The translations under genes and the position numbers were made by a program. A model generated the notes under the pieces. It was not told the origin of the DNA and made no database searches. It saw nothing but the letters and a program-made list of their open reading frames with translations. Shown in pieces: positions 35,021-43,345 of a DNA stretch of 64,000 bases. How positions within the stretch are numbered: the first letter of the stretch is position 1; the number at the start of each line of letters is the position of its first letter. Origin of the DNA: 58-81 sp012729145 (GTDB lineage: Bacteria; Synergistota; Synergistia; Synergistales; Thermovirgaceae); contig JAXGIW010000001.1 of the NCBI GenBank assembly GCA_040770625.1, forward strand, positions 248,001 through 312,000. The letters are read 5' to 3'.

Positions 35021-35662
35021 CTTGTGGACCCTCCTTAAGGGATTGATCTCGATCAGCCAGAGTTGGCTACCCGTTCCCTGTTGCTACGCTTATATGCTCC
35101 TGCCCTCCCTTCTCATAATGGCCCTGTTCCTCGCGCAGCGGAACAGTAAACATCCTTTTTTTTATTATATTTACATTAATTTTATCCTGTGTGCGATATT
35201 ATAATGTCCCGGAATATACCACTCTTTAAACACCTCTGTCAATGCTTGCAAGGTGATTTGGTTAACAAGGCGAATAGTGTGCAATGAAAGCTGTATGGAT
35301 CGTCTACCGACCTTTTCGCAGAGGAGAGTCTGATTGTTGCAAGTGGATGCTTGAAAGAAGTTCATGGAAGGTTTTGATCTTCCGGCTTTTGGCATTGATC
35401 TGCCCAAATTCCCAAGGACCATAAGGTGATGTATTATTGCCTCCAGGACCGGTGCCGCAAATAATCCTTGACCGGTCCACGCGGTTTCACATGATCCCGT
35501 TGCAAGGCGGCAAAACAAAGGAGATCAGGAAAGGGGTTAGTGCCTTATGCTCGGCACTCTCAAGGTGGATATTGTGACCATCCGGGGAGGTGCATACAGG
35601 AAGATCTGAATGTATACGCCTCCCGAAAGCTGTCCGAGAACAGATTTTCGGAGGTGATCACT
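35021..35662. other. 642-bp gap between the M20-TRAP operon and rsgA
   Basis: The left part (35124-35146) has an inverted repeat CTGTTCC-N9-GGAACAG upstream of the M20-TRAP operon; next to it is an AT-rich stretch (35155-35210) likely to hold divergent promoters. A 115-codon open frame on the minus strand (35171-35518) has no recognisable family and no clear ribosome binding site, and I do not call it. The right end has a stem-loop (35585-35624) in front of rsgA. Confidence 0.6.
35585..35624 (+). promoter_or_regulatory. Stem-loop in the rsgA leader
   Basis: GGGAGGTGCATAC (35585-35597) pairs with GTATACGCCTCCC (35612-35624): 13 bp with one G-U and one mismatch, 14-base loop. It has no T-run, so it is not a typical terminator. 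It ends 38 bp before the rsgA start; a leader regulatory role is possible. Confidence 0.4.
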
Positions 35663-36751
35663 TTGAGAAAAGTGGATTTGGGAAATATCGGGCTCAGCCA
35701 GGAACTCATGGCCGGATCCAGACTATACAGGGAACTGCACATCGGACGGATTGTCTCCCAGCAAAGGGACCTTTACAGGGTCGTCACCGAAGATGGCGAG
35801 GTTCGGGCTGCGGTCTCGGGAAGATTCCTTTTCAAGACCGGGGGGCCTTGTGAATTCCCTGCAGTGGGCGACTTCGTCATGCTGGACCGATGCGACAGCA
35901 CCAGCGGCAATGCAGTGATACACAAGGTCCTGCCCAGGAAGAGCGCATTTATCAGAAAAGCTGCAGGGAGAAACAGGGATAGCCAGGTGGTGGCAGCGAA
36001 CATAGACACGGTCTTCATCTGCATGTCTCTGGACAACGACTTTAACCTTCGCCGGGCTGAACGTTATCTCGGGATTGCCTGGGAAAGCGGGGCCATACCC
36101 GTGATGGTGCTTACCAAAGAGGACCTTTGCGATAACTTAACGGTAAAACTGTCGAAACTTGCTTCTGTAGCCCCAGGGGTGGAGGTGATCGTAACTTCGA
36201 GCCTGACCGATGACGGCTATGCCCCCCTGTACCAGTATCTGGGCAGGGGAAGGACCATAGCATTCATCGGCTCCTCAGGGGTTGGTAAATCGACCCTTAT
36301 CAACAGGCTTCTCGGCAGGGAGATAATCAGGACCGGAGATACCCGGAACGATGGGAAGGGGAGGCACACCACCACCAGGCGGGAACTTTTCGTCATCCCG
36401 AACGGCGGAGTGGTGATCGACACTCCCGGTATGAGGGAATTGGGGATAGAGAGGGCCGACCTATCGAAAGCATTCAGCGACATCGACGAACTGGCGTCAA
36501 GGTGCAGGTTCCATGACTGCACCCATACAAGCGAACCGGGCTGCGCTGTTCTGCAGGCCGTCAGGGAGGGACTCCTTCCCGAGGATAGGCTTGCCAACTT
36601 TATGAAGCTTGAGAAGGAGTCGAGGTACGAGGACCTGAACTCAAGGCAGATAGAGACGGAGAAGATAACAGCAATGTTCGCTGGCATGGGCGGAATGAAG
36701 AACGCCCGCAAGTTCGCCAGGGAGAAGAACAAGAAACGGCACGGGTACTAG
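35663..36751 (+). CDS. rsgA: Small ribosomal subunit biogenesis GTPase
   Basis: A 362-aa protein of normal length. An OB-fold comes first, then the circularly permuted GTPase order: LTKEDL (G4), then GSSGVGKSTLINRL (G1), DTPGM (G3), and the C-terminal zinc site CRFHDCTHTSEPGCAV. RsgA helps mature the 30S subunit. TTG 35663 is chosen because GGAGGTG lies six bases away and the protein then starts like its relatives; the frame is open 41 codons further back. Followed by a terminator. Confidence 0.94.
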   Translation: MRKVDLGNIGLSQELMAGSRLYRELHIGRIVSQQRDLYRVVTEDGEVRAAVSGRFLFKTGGPCEFPAVGDFVMLDRCDSTSGNAVIHKVLPRKSAFIRKAAGRNRDSQVVAANIDTVFICMSLDNDFNLRRAERYLGIAWESGAIPVMVLTKEDLCDNLTVKLSKLASVAPGVEVIVTSSLTDDGYAPLYQYLGRGRTIAFIGSSGVGKSTLINRLLGREIIRTGDTRNDGKGRHTTTRRELFVIPNGGVVIDTPGMRELGIERADLSKAFSDIDELASRCRFHDCTHTSEPGCAVLQAVREGLLPEDRLANFMKLEKESRYEDLNSRQIETEKITAMFAGMGGMKNARKFAREKNKKRHGY

Positions 36752-36782
36752 TTGATATGTGTAATTGAGGATCCTGAACCGT

Positions 36783-36812
36783 AGGGCCCCCATCATACCG
36801 GGGCCCTTTTCT
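36783..36812 (+). terminator. Rho-independent terminator of rsgA
   Basis: AGGGCCCC (36783-36790) and GGGGCCCT (36800-36807), 8-bp perfect stem, 9-base loop, then TTTTCTATTCTC. Lies 31 bp after the rsgA stop. Confidence 0.85.
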
Positions 36813-37043
36813 ATTCTCTTCTTTTCTTTAAGGCTGTGTTATTCAACAAAATATTTTCTAAGCCTCCTATCAAGATCTGGATCAAAGACGGGACATAAAA
36901 AGCCATCAAGGATATTATTTACTCAAACGCTTGCCCGACCACGGGGGTGAAGCTGGTTGCGGGATTTGCGGTGGACTTCCTGACAGAAAGGACCAGATCT
37001 GGAACAGATGGTTCTCCGAAAGGGAATAGAAGGAGGGTCATAA

Positions 37044-38222
37044 ATGACGAACATAAAGGAAAGGGCGAAAGAACTTAACGGCAAGATTATTGAATGGAGG
37101 CGTCACATCCACAGGAACCCGGAGACTGGTTTTGAAACTCCCATGACGGAAGCCTTTATCGTAGAGCGGCTCAGGGAGATGGGGATCGAGGAGATCCTCG
37201 AAGGTGTTGGGAAGCACGGTGTGACGGCCCTTATCAAGGGGGAAAGGCCGGGGAAGGTCCTGGGAATGAGAGCCGACATTGACGCACTCCCTGTTAAAGA
37301 GGAGACGGGCCTGTCCTTTGCCTCGGTCAACGGTCGGATGCATGCCTGCGGCCACGACGCCCACGTTGCGATCCTTCTTGGAACGGCAAAGATGCTTGCT
37401 GAAAACCGTAAGGACCTTCCTGGATCGGTGAAGCTGATCTTCCAGCCTTCGGAGGAGAACTCGGAGGGAGCCCCGGCGATGATAAGTGACGGTGTTTTGG
37501 AGAACCCGTCCATGGATGCCATTATCGGTCTTCACACGGGCAATCTCTGGGAAGGGCCCTCCACGGGGATGGTAGGCTACCGATACGGCGTTCTCATGGC
37601 GGCCACGGACTGGTTTACCGTCACCTTTGAGGGGAAAGGTGGGCACGGGGCCACCCCGCACCTGACTGTGGATCCTGTCGCCATGGCCTGTCAGGCATAT
37701 ATAGCCATTCAGACCATAGTCAGCCGGGAGACCAGCCCCCTGAACTCGGCGGTCATCACTGTGGGCAGCATCAACGGAGGTTCTGCACCCAACGTCATAG
37801 GGCCCAGTTGTACCATAAGCGGAACTATCAGAAGCCTGGATGCAGGAACAAGAGCCATGCTCTCGGAACGACTGAAGACCGTCTGTAAGGGTATCGCCCA
37901 GAGCATGCGCGGCAGGGCCGAAGTGCAGCTGATCACTGGTGCGCCGCCTCTGAACAACGACAGCGAGATCACCGACAAGCTAAGAGAGGCGGCTGCAAGT
38001 ATCGTGGGAGAGGAAGCTGTCACAGAGATCGCCGAGCCCACCATGGGCGGAGAGGATATGGCCTTCTTTCTGGAAAAGGTACCGGGATGCTTTTTCTTCC
38101 TCCCTTCGATGCCAGGAGAAGGAGAGGTCTTCCCTCACCACCACCCGAAGTTCGACCTCGACGAGAGTGTTCTATGGATAGGCTCTGCAGTCATGGCACA
38201 CTTCGCCATGACCTGGCAATAG
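37044..38222 (+). CDS. M20 amidohydrolase (hippurate/IAA-amino-acid hydrolase type)
   Basis: A 392-aa protein. WRRHIHRNPETGFET, GMRADIDALPVKEETGLSFASVNGRMHACGHDAHVAILLG and FQPSEENSEGAPAMI are signatures of the M20D group, with the metal-binding CGHDAH and Glu pair. The end (MGGEDMAFFLEKVPGCFFFLP) also fits. The group hydrolyses N-acyl-amino acids. Start ATG 37044 with AAGGAGG upstream. It stands alone; the substrate is unknown. Confidence 0.93.
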   Translation: MTNIKERAKELNGKIIEWRRHIHRNPETGFETPMTEAFIVERLREMGIEEILEGVGKHGVTALIKGERPGKVLGMRADIDALPVKEETGLSFASVNGRMHACGHDAHVAILLGTAKMLAENRKDLPGSVKLIFQPSEENSEGAPAMISDGVLENPSMDAIIGLHTGNLWEGPSTGMVGYRYGVLMAATDWFTVTFEGKGGHGATPHLTVDPVAMACQAYIAIQTIVSRETSPLNSAVITVGSINGGSAPNVIGPSCTISGTIRSLDAGTRAMLSERLKTVCKGIAQSMRGRAEVQLITGAPPLNNDSEITDKLREAAASIVGEEAVTEIAEPTMGGEDMAFFLEKVPGCFFFLPSMPGEGEVFPHHHPKFDLDESVLWIGSAVMAHFAMTWQ

Positions 38223-38370
38223 AGACCACCCGGGACCGGCCGATCCTGAGATAAGCGTACTCTCTCTTAATACCGGGAAAGCAGGCATCTTTACCCAAAG
38301 GAGATATCCTGATGCAAGAATACTTTTGTTCAAAAAATCGGTCTCTTTGATAATGTACTTTTTTTGAATA

Positions 38371-38781
38371 CTATGATCGGGGTTTTCCGTTGCCGGGAGG
38401 AATACCAGGCCCATGAGTTTCGCGTCTTCTGCCATCCAGGTACCACGAGAGCAGGAACAGCAAACCCGGAATAATCAGGAAGGCGAACTCGATCTCGCCG
38501 GTGAACTTCCTTTCCGAGACTATATCTGTAACGTTGAACCAAAGAACGCTCGCCAGTATAAGGATCCCGCCTTGCGGCTCTCTCCACCAGGCTACCAGGA
38601 CCCCTGCAGAGAAAAGTACCGGTACGAACAGGATCAAAACCACCTCCCGGGGTTGGAGGTAGACGATATCTCTTATATCTCCTTCACCGATGAAGAACAC
38701 AAGAAATAAGAGCAGGCATCCTACACCCGTAACTCTTGCAGCCCATCGAACGATCAATTGGGTCATCTTGTTCTTGTCCAC
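38371..38781 (-). CDS. Small four-helix membrane protein, unknown function
   Basis: A 136-aa protein with four hydrophobic segments (about 18-31, 45-65, 71-85, 96-112) and a charged C-terminal tail (DGRRRETHGPGIPPGNGKPRS). It has the appearance of an integral membrane protein with no catalytic motif. I do not recognise a family. The start is GTG 38781 or the ATG five codons later. It follows the CsaA-like gene by 15 bp on the same strand, likely in one transcript. Confidence 0.6.
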   Translation of the reverse strand: MDKNKMTQLIVRWAARVTGVGCLLLFLVFFIGEGDIRDIVYLQPREVVLILFVPVLFSAGVLVAWWREPQGGILILASVLWFNVTDIVSERKFTGEIEFAFLIIPGLLFLLSWYLDGRRRETHGPGIPPGNGKPRS

Positions 38782-38796
38782 CCCTTGGATTTTGTC

Positions 38797-39135
38797 CTAG
38801 AAGACCCTCGCGCCGAGGGGCACTGGGGCCCTTTCTGGCTCCAGTAATACCAGGCTTTCGTCCTGACCGGGGACGCCCAGGACCAACACCTCCGACATGA
38901 ATCCCGCTATGTTCCTGGGCGGGAAGTTGACCACGCAGACCACGTAACGGCCCAGCATCTCCTCCATGGTGTAGTCCTTTTTTGCCTGAAGGCTGGAGCT
39001 CTTTATGCCGATCTCCTCACCGAAGTCGATCCTGACCCTGTAGGAAGGATTCTTCGCCCTGGGGAAATCCTCAATTTCGACAACCTTCCCGACCCTCATA
39101 TCAACCTTTTGGAATTCCTCAAATGTGATCACCAA
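38797..39135 (-). CDS. tRNA-binding domain protein, CsaA-like
   Basis: A 112-aa protein. The OB-fold tRNA-binding domain is seen in FQKVDMRVGKVVEIEDFPRAKNPSYRVRIDFGEEIGIKSSSLQAK and VVNFPPRNIAGFMSEVLVLG, matching CsaA and the C-terminal domain of methionyl-tRNA synthetase. CsaA was described as a chaperone linked to export in Bacillus; the main activity is probably tRNA binding. Start GTG 39135, with a TTG one codon earlier at a better distance from GGAGG. Confidence 0.92.
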   Translation of the reverse strand: MVITFEEFQKVDMRVGKVVEIEDFPRAKNPSYRVRIDFGEEIGIKSSSLQAKKDYTMEEMLGRYVVCVVNFPPRNIAGFMSEVLVLGVPGQDESLVLLEPERAPVPLGARVF

Positions 39136-39305
39136 ACTTGTTTCCTCCTTTCCTTCTTTCCTTCTTTCTCGCCCTTTTTGACCAGGGACGACAAGACGAC
39201 TACTTGCGGGAATATCCAGGTGAGTCTATTTTCGTATTGTAACCATTGGTGCTTTTATTCTCGCTCCCCAAAAATAAAGAGGAGTATCTTCAGGAGGTGA
39301 AGATA

Positions 39306-39998
39306 ATGAAGAAGCTCGGCCTGGTAGGGGGTATCGGCCCCGAATCGACACTGGATTACTACAAGGGGATTATAGATGGTTACCGGAAAAGAACAGGGGG
39401 GGACGATTACCCGGTGATGGTCATAGACAGCCTTAACCTTACCGAGATGTACAACCTGGCTTCGAAAAAGGACTGGAAGCCTTTCACGGACATCCTTGTA
39501 GAATCCACCACAAGGCTTGTGGCCGCCGGTGCGGAACTCGCTGCCATGGCTGCCAACACCGCCCATATTGTTTTTGACGAAGTCAAAAAGAGGTCACCCC
39601 TTCCCCTAGTGAGTATCATAGAAGAGACATGCCATTATGCACTGTCAAAAAAATGCAAGAGGGTCGTAATTTTCGGGACCGCCTTCACAATGAGCAGCGG
39701 CCTGTACACAGAGGCCTTCGCAAGATACGGGATGGAAGCTTTTGTCCCGACCGGGAAAGACCAGAAGACGATCCACAACATTATCTTCCCCCACCTGCAG
39801 GAGGGAATAGTAATCCCCGAGGAGAAAAAGGCAGTTCTCGAAATTGCCAGACGGATGATCTCCGATAAAAGGGCTGATGCCCTTGTCCTTGGTTGTACGG
39901 AACTGCCCCTGTTGATCAGGGAAGGCGACCTTGAATTGCCCTTACTGGACACCACGCAGATCCATATTCAAAAGATCGTCGAGTTGATCTCGGCCTGA
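39306..39998 (+). CDS. Aspartate/glutamate racemase family
   Basis: A 230-aa protein. GLVGGIGPESTLDYYKGII opens the family; the two catalytic loops are MAANTAHIVFDEV and VLGCTELPLLI. The first loop has Ala-Asn-Thr instead of Cys-Asn-Thr, so only one of the two catalytic cysteines is present. E. coli YgeA, an L-Asp/Glu racemase, also has Thr in place of the first Cys. ATG 39306 (AGGAGGTG upstream) is used; the frame is open 20 codons further back. The next gene is PLP-dependent, about 100 bp away, perhaps in the same transcript. Confidence 0.88.
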   Translation: MKKLGLVGGIGPESTLDYYKGIIDGYRKRTGGDDYPVMVIDSLNLTEMYNLASKKDWKPFTDILVESTTRLVAAGAELAAMAANTAHIVFDEVKKRSPLPLVSIIEETCHYALSKKCKRVVIFGTAFTMSSGLYTEAFARYGMEAFVPTGKDQKTIHNIIFPHLQEGIVIPEEKKAVLEIARRMISDKRADALVLGCTELPLLIREGDLELPLLDTTQIHIQKIVELISA

Positions 39999-40103
39999 CA
40001 GCCCGTCTGGCCTGTCAAAGGATCTTCACAACGTCCTTGCGGAACCAGTATTGCTTTTTGAGTCTTTTAAAACTTGAACTCGGAAAATACAGGAGGATCT
40101 TCC

Positions 40104-41054
40104 ATGACGAAAGTGCTCGACAACGTACTGGAGGCAATAGGCAACACGAAGATAGTAAACTGCAGCCGGCTGGTGGAGCACTGGGGGGTTTCCGGAACGA
40201 TCCTTGCCAAACTGGAACACCTTAACCCCGGCTTCAGCAAAAAGGATCGGGTGGGCCTCCATATGATCCTGGAGGCTGAGGAAAAGGGGTGGATATCTCC
40301 AGGCGACACGGTAGTTGAGCTCACCAGCGGCAACACAGGAACAGGCCTTGCCCTGGCCTGCGGGATCAAGGGGTACAGGTTCGTGGCTGTCATGTCCGAG
40401 GGCAACTCCATGGAAAGAGCGCTGATGATGCGTGCCCTGGGCGCTGAGGTGGTACTGGTCCCACAGGCACCGGGGTCGATCCCGGGGCAGGTCTCGGGAG
40501 AAGACCTTGAACTGGTGGACCAAGAGGCCCGACGCATAGTGGAGCGACGCGGCGCCTTCCGGGCCGACCAGTTCCAAATGAGGGGCAACATGATAGGTGA
40601 ACGGCTCTCCGGTGAGGAGATATGGCGCGACACGGAAGGCAGGGTGGACGCCTTCGTTGATATGGCAGGATCGGGGGGCTCCTTCACGGGGATCTCGAGC
40701 GTACTGAAGGAGCACGACCCCCGAATCAGATGCTACCTCGGCGAACCGGCTGAGGCCGCATTTTTCGGGAACCCGGGAGGAAGCGGCAGGCACCGGATAC
40801 AGGGATGCGGCTACTCCAGGGAGCTGCCCCTGCTGGACCGATCCCTGGTGGACGGCTTCGTATCCATGAACGACAACGAGGCCATCGAGGGAGCCCGGGC
40901 TCTGGCGCGTTTTGAAGGGATCTTCGGGGGCTTCTCATCAGGTGCACACGCCGCGGCGGCCCGTAGGCTACTGGAGGGGCCAGAGAAGGGAAAGACAGTG
41001 GTATTTTTGGTATGCGATTCGGGGCTCAAATACCTGAGCACCGATCTCTACTGA
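40104..41054 (+). CDS. PLP-dependent cysteine synthase-like enzyme
   Basis: A 316-aa fold-type II PLP enzyme. LEHLNPGFSKKDRVGLHM contains the PLP-binding lysine (NPGxSxKDR), and ELTSGNTGTGLALACGIKGYRF the substrate loop. The AGSGGSFTGIS region binds the PLP phosphate. The PLP loop has Phe-Ser-Lys-Lys rather than Gly-Ser-Val-Lys, so O-acetylserine sulfhydrylase activity should not be assumed. Start ATG 40104 (AGGAGG upstream). Between a racemase and a hydrolase gene, all on the plus strand. Confidence 0.88.
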   Translation: MTKVLDNVLEAIGNTKIVNCSRLVEHWGVSGTILAKLEHLNPGFSKKDRVGLHMILEAEEKGWISPGDTVVELTSGNTGTGLALACGIKGYRFVAVMSEGNSMERALMMRALGAEVVLVPQAPGSIPGQVSGEDLELVDQEARRIVERRGAFRADQFQMRGNMIGERLSGEEIWRDTEGRVDAFVDMAGSGGSFTGISSVLKEHDPRIRCYLGEPAEAAFFGNPGGSGRHRIQGCGYSRELPLLDRSLVDGFVSMNDNEAIEGARALARFEGIFGGFSSGAHAAAARRLLEGPEKGKTVVFLVCDSGLKYLSTDLY

Positions 41055-41094
41055 ACGAAAAGGACATTGATGACACATAGAGGAGATGATAGAG

Positions 41095-41925
41095 ATGGAG
41101 AAGGATATAATCCGAGACCCCCTTTGCATCGATGAGACATACCCCCCCGACATGCACAGCCTCTTCATACAAGAACGGCTCCTTGGACTTATCTACCTGG
41201 CCGACGGCGAGGGCCCACACAAAACTCTGCTGCTTCTTCACGGCTTCCCCGGCAACGAGAAGAACCTCGACATTGCCCACATGATACGGAGAGGTGGTTA
41301 CAACGTGCTGGTCTTCCACTACTCCGGATCATGGGGAAGCAGGGGAAGCTACTCCTTCAGCCAGAACTACAGTGACCTCCAGGCCGTCAGGAGCATCATG
41401 GCCGACGCGGCCTTCGCAAGGGAGCACAGGATCGACAGGGACAACATCTACCTTGCCGGACATAGTGTTGGCGGCTTTCTGACCCTCCTCGCAGCAAGGG
41501 ACGGGCTGGACTTCAAGGGCTTTGCTCCCCTGGCGCCATACGATCTCGGGAAACAGGCCAGGAGGATCAGAAATGAAGACAAGGAGGCCTTCAGGGAGAC
41601 TCTGGAGCTCTTCCGGGGAGGGATGGCACCCCTCAGCGGAGCGACGCCTGAGTCTCTCATGGAGGAAATCCTCGACAACCACGACAGATGGGATCTTCTC
41701 GGCGCCCCCTCCGCCTACTCGGAAAGAAGGATGCTCCTCGTGATGGCCGCTGAGGATCGCTGTGCCTGGCCTAAGATACACCAGATCCCGGTGGCGGAGA
41801 CACTGGCAAGGGCCGGAGGCGACAAGACGGTGATATCCCTCTCCTGCTCCCACGACTTTCCCGACAAGAGAGTATCCGTGGCTGAGGCGATATTCGAATG
41901 GCTTGAAGAAAAAGAGGAGAGGTAA
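41095..41925 (+). CDS. Alpha/beta hydrolase
   Basis: A 276-aa protein with the nucleophile elbow GHSVGGF (Ser), the oxyanion LLLHGFPGNEKNLD near the N terminus, and later DRCAWPK and CSHDFPDKR for the acid and His. The fold is that of the prolyl-peptidase/BAAT-like hydrolases. The substrate is unknown. ATG 41095 is chosen as GGAG lies at normal distance; the ATG at 41086 directly abuts it. Confidence 0.85.
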   Translation: MEKDIIRDPLCIDETYPPDMHSLFIQERLLGLIYLADGEGPHKTLLLLHGFPGNEKNLDIAHMIRRGGYNVLVFHYSGSWGSRGSYSFSQNYSDLQAVRSIMADAAFAREHRIDRDNIYLAGHSVGGFLTLLAARDGLDFKGFAPLAPYDLGKQARRIRNEDKEAFRETLELFRGGMAPLSGATPESLMEEILDNHDRWDLLGAPSAYSERRMLLVMAAEDRCAWPKIHQIPVAETLARAGGDKTVISLSCSHDFPDKRVSVAEAIFEWLEEKEER

Positions 41926-41973
41926 ACGCTGACCGCTTGCTATTTCAAGTTTCGATCCCAGGGAGGAAGGCTG

Positions 41974-42441
41974 ATGCTCAGCGTAAGGGAAACAGTTATA
42001 GGGCCAGTGGGTATCGAGGAAGATGAGGGTTCCATCACAAGGCTTTTCCTGCCCAACAAGGCGAGAAGGATCAAGGGACCCGATGGAGAGGGAACCCCTC
42101 TTTTGGCTGAAGCCTTCGGCCAGCTTGACCTCTATCTCGAGGGGAAGTTGCAACGGTTCTCGCTGCCCCTGAGGCCCGAAGGAACTGAATTCATGAAAAG
42201 GGTCTGGAGGGAACTGTTGAAGGTCCCCTACGGCAGGACGACCACCTACAGGGAACTGGCCGTCGCTGCCGGAAGTCCCGGAGGGTCCAGGGCTGCAGGA
42301 ATGGCCAACGCCAAGAACCCCATCGCCATTTTCATCCCCTGTCACAGGGTCATCGGAAGTAACGGGAAACTGGTCGGCTTCGGCGGAGGCCTGGAGCTCA
42401 AATCATGGCTTTTGGACCTGGAGGCCAGGAACATGGAGTGA
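41974..42441 (+). CDS. ogt: Methylated-DNA-protein-cysteine methyltransferase
   Basis: A 155-aa protein with the active-site motif IPCHRVIGSNGKLVGFGGG (Cys acceptor) and the helix-turn-helix VPYGRTTTYRELAVAAGSPGGSRAAGMANAKNPI. It removes alkyl groups from O6-alkylguanine in one step. The short form with a minimal N-terminal domain is Ogt-like rather than Ada. Start ATG 41974 behind GGGAGG. Confidence 0.96.
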   Translation: MLSVRETVIGPVGIEEDEGSITRLFLPNKARRIKGPDGEGTPLLAEAFGQLDLYLEGKLQRFSLPLRPEGTEFMKRVWRELLKVPYGRTTTYRELAVAAGSPGGSRAAGMANAKNPIAIFIPCHRVIGSNGKLVGFGGGLELKSWLLDLEARNME

Positions 42442-42462
42442 CCCGTTCCCGGAAATCAGAAA

Positions 42463-42487
42463 GGGGGGGCGGCAATGCCTCCCCCCT
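42463..42487. terminator. G/C hairpin between convergent ogt and dodecin genes
   Basis: A stem of GGGGGG/CCCCCC plus GGC/GCC with an AAT loop (one internal mismatch). It lies between two genes that run toward each other, so it may end both transcripts, but neither strand has a strong T-run. Confidence 0.5.
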
Positions 42488-42505
42488 GTGATCTTGATGC
42501 TTCCG

Positions 42506-42721
42506 CTAATCTTCCTCACAGTGGTACTTGAAGGACACCTTCAGCTTGACCCTGTACTGGTCGATCTTGTTGTCCTTGATGGTGACGTCCTGCATTACCA
42601 CCTCGGCTACACGGAGATCCCTGAGGCTCTTCGAGGCGGTCTCGACGGCACAGCACGCAGCATCCTCCCAGGAGGTCTCACTGCATCCCACGAGTTCGAT
42701 GACCTTATAGACACCGCTCAC
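42506..42721 (-). CDS. Dodecin-family small protein
   Basis: A 71-aa protein: VYKVIELVGCSETSWEDAACCAVETASKSLRDLRVAEVV, the dodecin motif with SWEDAA. Dodecins form 12-subunit spheres that store flavin. The usual dodecin length and N terminus point to GTG 42721 (AGGGGG upstream); the frame is open six codons back. There are three cysteines in the core (ELVGCSE, ACCAVE), unusual for the family. It ends with YHCEED. Confidence 0.88.
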   Translation of the reverse strand: MSGVYKVIELVGCSETSWEDAACCAVETASKSLRDLRVAEVVMQDVTIKDNKIDQYRVKLKVSFKYHCEED

Positions 42722-42823
42722 AGCCACGCCCCCTTTCACTGGATCGAATGAGATGCCTGGTTATTATTTCATAGTGATAGTATATCGCTGCGACAATAGC
42801 ATTGCAATTCAACTTCCCCTGAT

Positions 42824-43213
42824 CTATTCCAACAGCCACTGGAGGGCTTCTTCAGGGTCCCTGAATACTCTCAACCGGTGTCCCTCGTTGAAGGAGACTG
42901 TCTCAAGGAACCTGAAATCATCCAGTGGCGGTCTTACCAACAGGGCTCGTTTGAAGGTCTTCAGGATCCCGGCCTTTTCGACCTCTCGCGGGATCATGTA
43001 TATGTCCAGTACCGACGGGATCAGATCCGCTTCCCTGAGGTCGTTGAGCAACCGGAAGCATCCATGACGAAGACTCAGTTCAGCAAGTCGTGATGCCATT
43101 GCTGCTGCGACAGCTCTGTTAAGCTCTCCTGTTATTCGCCCTGTAATGATCTTTTTCTCTTCGTCGTATTCCAGTTCGTATACCACTTTCATCTCCGACG
43201 ATCTCTGATCCAT
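42824..43213 (-). CDS. SpoIIAA/STAS-like protein
   Basis: A 129-aa protein with the pattern of the SpoIIAA-like fold: YELEYDEEKKIITGRITGELNRAVAAAMASRLAELS, CFRLLNDLREADLIPSVLDIYMIPREVEKAG, then RALLVRPPLDDFRFLETVSFNEGHRLRVFRDPEEALQWL. The latter ending is the strongest match (F.d.eeAlqWL). No enzyme motif is present. The start may be the ATG of MKVVYE (43192). Role unknown. Confidence 0.7.
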   Translation of the reverse strand: MDQRSSEMKVVYELEYDEEKKIITGRITGELNRAVAAAMASRLAELSLRHGCFRLLNDLREADLIPSVLDIYMIPREVEKAGILKTFKRALLVRPPLDDFRFLETVSFNEGHRLRVFRDPEEALQWLLE

Positions 43214-43345
43214 CTGGCCGGATCGCCGATCCGGAACAGGTGGATCAAGGTTTTTTCTGTAGGCCGGGATTTTCCCAACCTAACGTCCCGGATCCTCCCT
43301 TTCCCGCTTCCGGAATTGTCGATCTGTGAGGATCTTGAACTCGAA

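Noticed and set aside
35171..35518. 115-codon minus-strand frame in the gap before rsgA
   Set aside because: No clear ribosome binding site, no family features and no partner; kept as unassigned gap sequence.
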